Below, piece after piece: positions 57,956-64,000 of a stretch of DNA of 64,000 nt. The notes under the pieces were generated by a model. It was not told where the DNA came from. It did not search any database and saw only the letters and a list, made by a program, of their open reading frames with translations. The number at the start of each line of letters is the position of its first letter. Positions within the stretch are counted from its first letter, which is position 1. A program made the translations under genes and the position numbers. This DNA is from Eutypa lata (lineage: Eukaryota; Ascomycota; Sordariomycetes; Xylariales; Diatrypaceae), in assembly GCA_022661535.1 (NCBI GenBank), contig JAKULF010000001.1:496001-560000 (forward strand), written 5' to 3'.

Positions 57956-59114
57956 ATGCTGGCGAGCCTTCTTAAATCGGTAGGCGACAGTTCGACTGAA
58001 CCCGAGGGAATCGCAGAGCTCGTCGTGACGGCTATTGGCACCGGAGGTCGACATTATCTATGCTGGAAGACACCAGGTGGCTCGTATAGACAAAGTAAGC
58101 CGTCCAGATATCAACTTGATACTGTTCCTATTGTTTCTTGCTAACCAGTAATGTGCCACAGACCATCATGGCCTGCCTCACGCGCTCGAAAAGTGGCTTT
58201 TCCCGTCCGACGGAAGTACGAGAGACTTTGAGACCCTACAAGTGATTCTATCAGGCGAGGATGCCTTCTGGGCCTCGGATAGATACGGTGAAGTGAAGAG
58301 TCAGCCTTCAGATCACGAACGGAGGCTACGACGCGCAACCACGATCAACTGCATGTCGCCTGCCCTGGAGAACAAACGATGGACCAGTCACGTCGTCGCG
58401 CTTTCTCCGGACACTGAAAGGAAGCGCTCGAGTACTTTCCCATCCAACACGCCGGTGCCTAACCAAATTACCGAGCCGCCGGTCAAGCCACAACCGAGGC
58501 ATATCCGGTCACTGTCGACAGATAGGCCTCAGCGAGGGTCGTATGTGCCACTCCTTGTCCGGCATCGTCGGATGAACTGGGCGACGCGACCACGGAGCCA
58601 GGAAGAGCTAGGGACACTCAAGGAGTGCCCAAGCCCACAGCTGCATGGCCCAACGTCAATACCACAGCCACGTGACTCAACATCCGTGGGACCAAAGCAT
58701 GAGCAACCGAATCGTGTTAGTCGATGCAACTGTGGGTGCCATGAAGGCGTGCAGAGTTCTCAGCCATCACACCAACATCCAGTACCTGTACAAAAGTCGA
58801 GGCCAGTTTATGCAGATGCAGGCATCCAGACAGACGACGACCCCGTCACAGAGCCTCCCCCGAAGTCTACGACAAGATACGATGATAGTCAGGATGCATA
58901 TGAAGAGCACCGCGCAGAATATACCGACTCATCGGCCTTCGGTTTTCAGCCAAACACCTATAGTCAGCGGTCAAGCATGTATAGCGAATCGTGTTCATCC
59001 AACAGATCATCGTGGTACGTGGCGAATCCGATCATGATGGGCAGGATGCAGGATTACTTTCGATCCACGGAGTATTTCCTGGGGGACTCTTTACGGCCGC
59101 AGGGGATGGGTTGA
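57956..59114 (+). CDS. conserved fungal protein of unknown function (363 aa)
   Basis: Two exons (57956-58094, 58162-59114) join in phase 1. The N-terminus MLASLLKSVGDSSTEPEGIA then VVTAIGTGGRHYLCWKTPGG and, across the intron, NHHGLPHALEKWLFPSDGST form a small conserved-looking module of about 95 residues. The middle is basic and Ser/Pro-rich. A cysteine cluster CNCGCHEG lies near residue 245. The C-terminal part is rich in Ser and Tyr (SSMYSESCSSNRSSWYV). An alternative upstream ATG at 57929 is out of frame. No enzymatic motif is visible. Confidence 0.75.
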
Positions 59115-62100
59115 AGCACAGAATACGGTATTTGCTATTTGCTGGTTATAGGGGATCAAACTGTTAAGGAGTTGCGGTTGGCTATTGATATCAAATGGGA
59201 AAAGAAACGGTGAAGGTGACAAAGCTGGCAATGCAGCTGGCTCGAGACCGTGTTAATACGTATAGTTAGAATCACCTCAGGTTGTAAGGCATTTAGGGAC
59301 ATGAAATACATAGATTTAGAATAATACACTTAACTCTTCCTGAAACATCCACTTCGGCGTTTCGTTGATTATATGACCTATGATCCTGATAAGTAACAGG
59401 TGGTACTGGATAATAATCAATGTGGCACATGTTATTATGTAAGTTGTCTGATTGTAAGAGGTTATGGGTATGGAGATAAGTTGATTGACTGTCTGGCTTA
59501 CTGTAGTCTGTCCAGGAGTTGTGAAAGCCTCGTTTGCCCTTACAGCTGACGTACTACTAGTGTTACACCTTGAAAAAAGAGAGAATATGTGGGCAAGTAT
59601 TGTGTGATAGATATGCAGCAACTAATATAATAAATACTGTGAAGCCTAAGTATGTGACATGGATCGGTACTCCTTCAACAGCTATGTACCCCATCTCAGA
59701 CATACTATAACCTTAATTTTAGATTTTTCTTTGTCAAGTCAAAGATAGTATTATTCTTATTAGATGTCCGCTTCGAAAATGGCTGTGGGTGGTGTAAGCT
59801 CTATTAAGGAGTAACCAAAGTTGGTATTAGCTCAGCTTAGTTGATATGAGACACATGGCGACGCAACCTTTTTCATTAGCCGTGAAAAATTATGAAACAG
59901 TTCTCATGACACATGAAGTATTGCTATTATACAAATACATACTACAGACATCGTGTATACGATGCTGTCTACGTGGGTTATGAGTTCCGCTTCTGGACAT
60001 TATTGTCCTTAGGCTAACATGATATGCAAATTGATAGCAAACAATGTAGGTTGGAGAAAGGGGGAGGGGTTCATACACACATAGAGGGCAAGTGAACATG
60101 TTTTTGCTGTATCTAATGTACCTATGTTAATGCTGACAAGTGTGCTAGAAGAGAACCAAGATAGGGATACTGTTGCCCTGGTTGTCAAGGTACATTAGTT
60201 GGTTACAATACCCCAAATCGATCCTCTCCTTGTGATATGGGACAAGACACAGAAAACCCCACATTCGAGAATGAGCAGGCTAGAGATAAGCAAGGTTCTA
60301 GGTTACTACAGCTTTTCTGAGGTACATATCTTCGAAGACGTATGGGTAATAAAGAATTGGTATCATAACCATCTTCAATCCCCTACAAGCTAGTGGCAGA
60401 CATGAAGTGAAGTGCCTGTTCCAGCATTCTATTTGCCCAGGCAATGCAGAATGGACAACGACCATGCTAGAAATGGTGGACAGCAAATATGTAACCTGTG
60501 GCCATCCCACCTTGCAACGCAAGTTTATAAGAAGTGGCACAAGTGAGGCGGAACAAACCAGAGCTGCAATAGAGTAAAACTAGTTCTAGTAACGTACTTA
60601 ACGAAGCTCCTTACAAATAGGAGCAATGCCTTCTAAGCTCTGCAATGTAATAGTCTGAGTTTTCGGGAAATAGCTTAGACTAGACAATATTCCCTTGACG
60701 GTATGCATTGAAGATACGAGGTATTGCCAACAATGTCATGGTGAGGATAAAAGCAATGTATTTATATGTGTCTTTGTCGATAAGCCTTGGTAATATACTG
60801 ACTAGATTCCCCCCCGGGCCACTGCCAGTGAACTTCTAGCCTGAATTTTGCGCCGCAATTATGTTGTGTCTTAATCTTTTAGGTCACCGAGATGAGGCCT
60901 AAGCATAGAGTAGTGCCCCAGTCGAAGATCGGCCACTCCGTTACCTTGACTCGGAAGGCTAAGCCTATACCCGTTCTGAATCGACGGCAACCATATACCG
61001 ACTGGTCCTTATAAACTGGTATTGAAGATAGATATATAGCATTGTACATATAAACAACACCTATGAATAATTGTCATATCCCGACCTTTACTTGCCTTGA
61101 CAGACGGATGTATCGTTAGTAGATAATTATACGTAGACCGAGGCTAGTACAAGTTGATGCCCAACGTAAGGCTTGGCACGATTTAGTATGTAGTGAGCCT
61201 CAAGCGCCAGCATGTGGGGCGTTCTCTAAACTCATCTTTTAGAGCTGTTTGATAAAGTTCTGATAGTATCATGCTGTGACTGGCGAAGCGATGCAGCCCT
61301 TTCGACTCTTGGCCAATATTTCCCCGGCCTCACTACCTAGCAGGTGAGCCCAACGCGAGCATGGATATTGAGCCCGACAGGCCGCAGAAGTTCTGGACAG
61401 GCCTGAAAGAACACATGGAGAGCACGCAATACTGGAAGCGCCAGCGGCACCGAGTAATGTTTTCCATAATGCGTGCTAGGTAATCTTAGGTGCTGAAAGG
61501 AGCAAACTAGTTAGTCTATATTGGAAAAAAGGGGCAAGGATCGTCTAGCTGAGCTACAGGGGAGGGGTATTGAAATAGGCAAGTCGCGGAGAATTGCTAC
61601 GGCGTCAGACCCGGGGGATTTGGAGGAAGGTTTACGGAGTATAGGCAAAGTGTAATATGGAGTCAGGGAGCTACAACTTTCGAGGAGGGCTGGCTTTGTC
61701 TTGTCTCTCTGCTCTTCCATCTGGCGCATAACCCGGGAGACAGGGAAACACTACTAGAAACACATTGAAGTACCTGCTTGCAGTAATTGGCTGGATTAAC
61801 ATGGCGCCTAAGGGGACTACATATTCTAGTATTTGCTCTCCTTGCAACGTCGGGAAGAACTCCGAGCTTAGCTGCTGCTTTCCTAGAATTTGCACAATTT
61901 CTTAGACGAGATAATTAATTATTACAACTATCGCTGAACTCTGTTTGGGTAAACTTTGAAGGTAGTACGCTTAATTTTGTATGATTATTTTCATTAGTTA
62001 TCATATCGTGACCTCCTTTCCACCACTCCTAATCAGAATCACCATGATGTGGACCAAATACATATCGTAAACTATTGCACGCTGGACGCCGTGACCGGCC

Positions 62101-62398
62101 CAATAATTAGGCTCCGGATATAAGTAGGCAATGCTAAGAAAGCTCCCGGCTGTGGATTGGCTGCCTTGGTTGATAATGTAGATTTGGAACCGGCTATCCA
62201 TAACGCATTGATTGCGTATAGGAGATGTCATGTATAATTCTAACCGACGTAAATCCTTCCGTGTCACAACCACATAAGTCTCGTTTGTGAAAGGCTAGAG
62301 ATTCAAATGGGCATTTGTCTGGTCGTGAAATTCGTAGGATCGTCAGAGATTCCCGGATGACCTTTCGTATTCTCAACACATAATAATGGGCCCATTCG
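59115..62398. other. 3.3-kb gene-poor stretch
   Basis: Only short ORFs occur. One, at 61361-61483 (plus, 40 aa, MDIEPDRPQKFWTGLKEHME), lies in a locally GC-richer patch and could be a remnant of an exon. No tRNA, 5S rRNA or transposon ends were found by eye. Confidence 0.5.
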
Positions 62399-64000
62399 TT
62401 AGATGATATTTGCAATGCTGATCCTCTCCGTGCTTCGCGATCCCGGGCCCGGCCCAGGGGCGGGACTATTCCCACTACTCCCAGGCGCGATGGTACTGCT
62501 TCGTGGTGCGCTGGGCGTTTGCTCCATCTTTATCGGGGGTAAGGTCTGGGGCACAAAAGGAGGAACAGGACTGGTGTTTCCAGAAGCCAAGCCCTTTAAG
62601 CGTGAGAATAGTCCATCCCAGTCACCCCAATCTTGGATCTCCTCAAGCGTCAGACCAGTTCGGTTTTCGGGCATCAATAGGCCGCCTCCGACTGGTTTCG
62701 CTGACATGACGGGGGGATCGCGTTCGGACCCAACCCATACCCAGGACGATTCAGGACCAGCTTGTAAGTCGGCGCTAACATATATCAAGAGCTCCTCGTC
62801 TCTGATCAATGTTTCTTGAACCGCCGCTGGCCCGGCCGGAGCAGCGTGTGGAAAGCCGTGGGGAGTTGACCTGGGCAAAAAAGAAGCTAGGTCGGCTCTC
62901 TTGTTTGCTAATATGGATACGAAGAAGGACAAAAATCTTCCGCATGGTATGGCAACATCCCGCCGGACGCCGATCGATGAAAGTGCCCGAATACATGTGG
63001 ATGCAGCCTCGTAACGGCCCGCTAAGAGAAGAAATAAAGTACAACGGAAGATGTGAGTAGTAAGAAGTGCGGTCGCGGTGTCAGCAAGGGTTGCGCTTAG
63101 CCTACCGATCAGGTCGGCCGTGTCCATCGCCGTAATCGTGCACTGATCGATCGCGTTTTTTCGGACTTCGGGGGGACACGTAGGGGCGAGATTATGACGA
63201 TGAAGGAGTAGACGAGCACTTAAGAGATAACTGAGAGGCATGAGTATGTGTGGAGCGATAGGGAGATCGCTCTGGGGATCGCAAGCTGCTGGGAAAGCCC
63301 TCTGACAAGCAATAAAGTGTGCATCAAAGGAGGCCAACCGCGTCGGCGCCACGACTGGGGCTGAAAGGGCCTTCCTCATCGCCGAAAAGCATCGAACAAC
63401 ATCGATGACAACATGTAAATAATGTGATAGTGGGTTGGCATTCAGGGGGTGAATGGGTCCGTCAGTTTGAAGGAAGTGATCGTCACAAGGTTCTGGGAGA
63501 GAGACGTCGCAGTCGGTATCGTCGATGGCGAAAGGGCGGCCAAGTTCCAGGGACAATGTTCGATCGAGGATGTAAATAGCCCACCAAACCCTCCTGCGCA
63601 TATCTGCTTCAACCCTCGACCGAGCCCCTGTTTCCAAGTGAAGATCCATATCCTGTGCGCACCTAACGGCGCTCCCTAGCCATGTCCACGCTGTCGATTT
63701 CAAGTTGAGTTCGTTCAACGCAAGGGCAAAGAGAAACAGAGCCCGGGCATTATCGAGGGTAAAATCGTTGTTCCAAGGGTCAATGAGCCCTCTTGCGGCT
63801 TCAAGAAACTCGCCGGTTCGCTTTGTTCGCTCGAGATCATCGCTAAAGAGACTACCAACCCCTAAGACAGCATAAAACATAGAAAGCCATGATGCTGAGA
63901 CCCGTTGTAAGCTGGCACTTTGATATAGCTCGTCAACATCATGTTGCAAACTCGGCCAATGTAGTATTGGCATCATTATATGGACTGCGCCGTAGTAAGC
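62399..64000 (-). CDS. fungal-specific transcription factor, N-terminus beyond the window
   Basis: The frame is open to the right edge and ends at 62399, giving about 533 visible residues. YYGAVHIMMPILHWPSL is the start of the fungal-specific transcription factor domain (middle homology region), normally found downstream of a Zn2Cys6 DNA-binding cluster. Further marks are WTWLGSAVRCAQDMDLHLE and MRRRVWWAIYILDRTLSLEL followed by GRPFAIDDTDCDVSLPEP. The C-terminus is Pro/Ser/Gly-rich (SPAPGPGPGSRS) and may be an activation region. The DNA-binding part must lie beyond 64000 if present. Its target genes are unknown. Confidence 0.9.
   Translation of the reverse strand, partial: AYYGAVHIMMPILHWPSLQHDVDELYQSASLQRVSASWLSMFYAVLGVGSLFSDDLERTKRTGEFLEAARGLIDPWNNDFTLDNARALFLFALALNELNLKSTAWTWLGSAVRCAQDMDLHLETGARSRVEADMRRRVWWAIYILDRTLSLELGRPFAIDDTDCDVSLPEPCDDHFLQTDGPIHPLNANPLSHYLHVVIDVVRCFSAMRKALSAPVVAPTRLASFDAHFIACQRAFPAACDPQSDLPIAPHILMPLSYLLSARLLLHRHNLAPTCPPEVRKNAIDQCTITAMDTADLIGRLSATLADTATALLTTHIFRCTLFLLLAGRYEAASTCIRALSSIGVRRDVAIPCGRFLSFFVSILANKRADLASFLPRSTPHGFPHAAPAGPAAVQETLIRDEELLIYVSADLQAGPESSWVWVGSERDPPVMSAKPVGGGLLMPENRTGLTLEEIQDWGDWDGLFSRLKGLASGNTSPVPPFVPQTLPPIKMEQTPSAPRSSTIAPGSSGNSPAPGPGPGSRSTERISIANII

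Noticed and set aside
1..64000. tRNA, 5S rRNA or CRISPR-like arrays
   Set aside because: A read for B-box-like GGTTCGA/GTTCAAAT sequences, 5S-like sequence and spaced repeats gave no structure that holds; CRISPR is not expected in a fungal nuclear genome.

Overview
The window is nuclear DNA from a filamentous ascomycete (Pezizomycotina; a sordariomycete is my best guess, without proof). The evidence is short spliceosomal introns with GTAAGT-like donors and CTAAC/CTGAC branch sites, typical Pezizomycotina families (MeaB-type bZIP, CYP53 P450, DUF3533/SNG1, GAD, SDA1), and a long AT-rich block that looks like repeat-induced point mutation (RIP). I rebuilt exon structures by hand from splice sites, reading-phase agreement and family conservation. 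All multi-exon models below keep frame.

Layout. 1-1058: 3' part of an alpha/beta hydrolase gene. 1135-8798: a 7.66-kb LTR retrotransposon destroyed by RIP, with two 131-bp LTRs and an ATATA target duplication. 8945-14051: a DUF3533/SNG1-family membrane protein and a MeaB-like bZIP factor, both on the minus strand. 14052-18598: no recognisable gene. 18599-21336: an EthD-domain protein and an acyltransferase-3 pseudogene. 21796-26868: a flavocytochrome b2-like dehydrogenase ending in AKL and a divergent intracellular beta-mannosidase. 27292-29078: two small Cys-rich proteins of unknown role. 29079-31901: gene-poor. 31902-40049: three co-oriented genes for a Dal5-family transporter, a TauD-type sulfonate dioxygenase and a methionine permease. 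40454-42019: CYP53 benzoate hydroxylase. 43051-45428: SDA1. 46034-47848: secreted GMC oxidoreductase. 48954-50320: F-box/LRR-like protein. 52204-54226: glutamate decarboxylase. 54792-59114: three unnamed proteins, at least two of which look conserved among fungi. 59115-62398: gene-poor. 62399-64000: a fungal-specific transcription factor cut by the window edge.

The strongest functional story is 31.9-40.0 kb, a likely sulfur-scavenging group. The dioxygenase and the methionine permease each carry a 10-bp upstream site that exactly fits the CYS3/MetR consensus ATGRYRYCAT. The transporter belongs to the Dal5 family, which in budding yeast includes the cysteine carrier Yct1 and the sulfonate carrier Soa1. 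The transporter gene also needs a 2-nt micro-exon to stay in frame.

The second story is the retrotransposon. Its surviving cytosines sit mostly in CpG. The two LTRs differ only by transitions, arranged so that the outer end of each LTR escaped mutation and the inner end did not. This dates the mutation to after insertion and places the edge of the RIP tract inside the LTRs, 76 bp from an intact gene.
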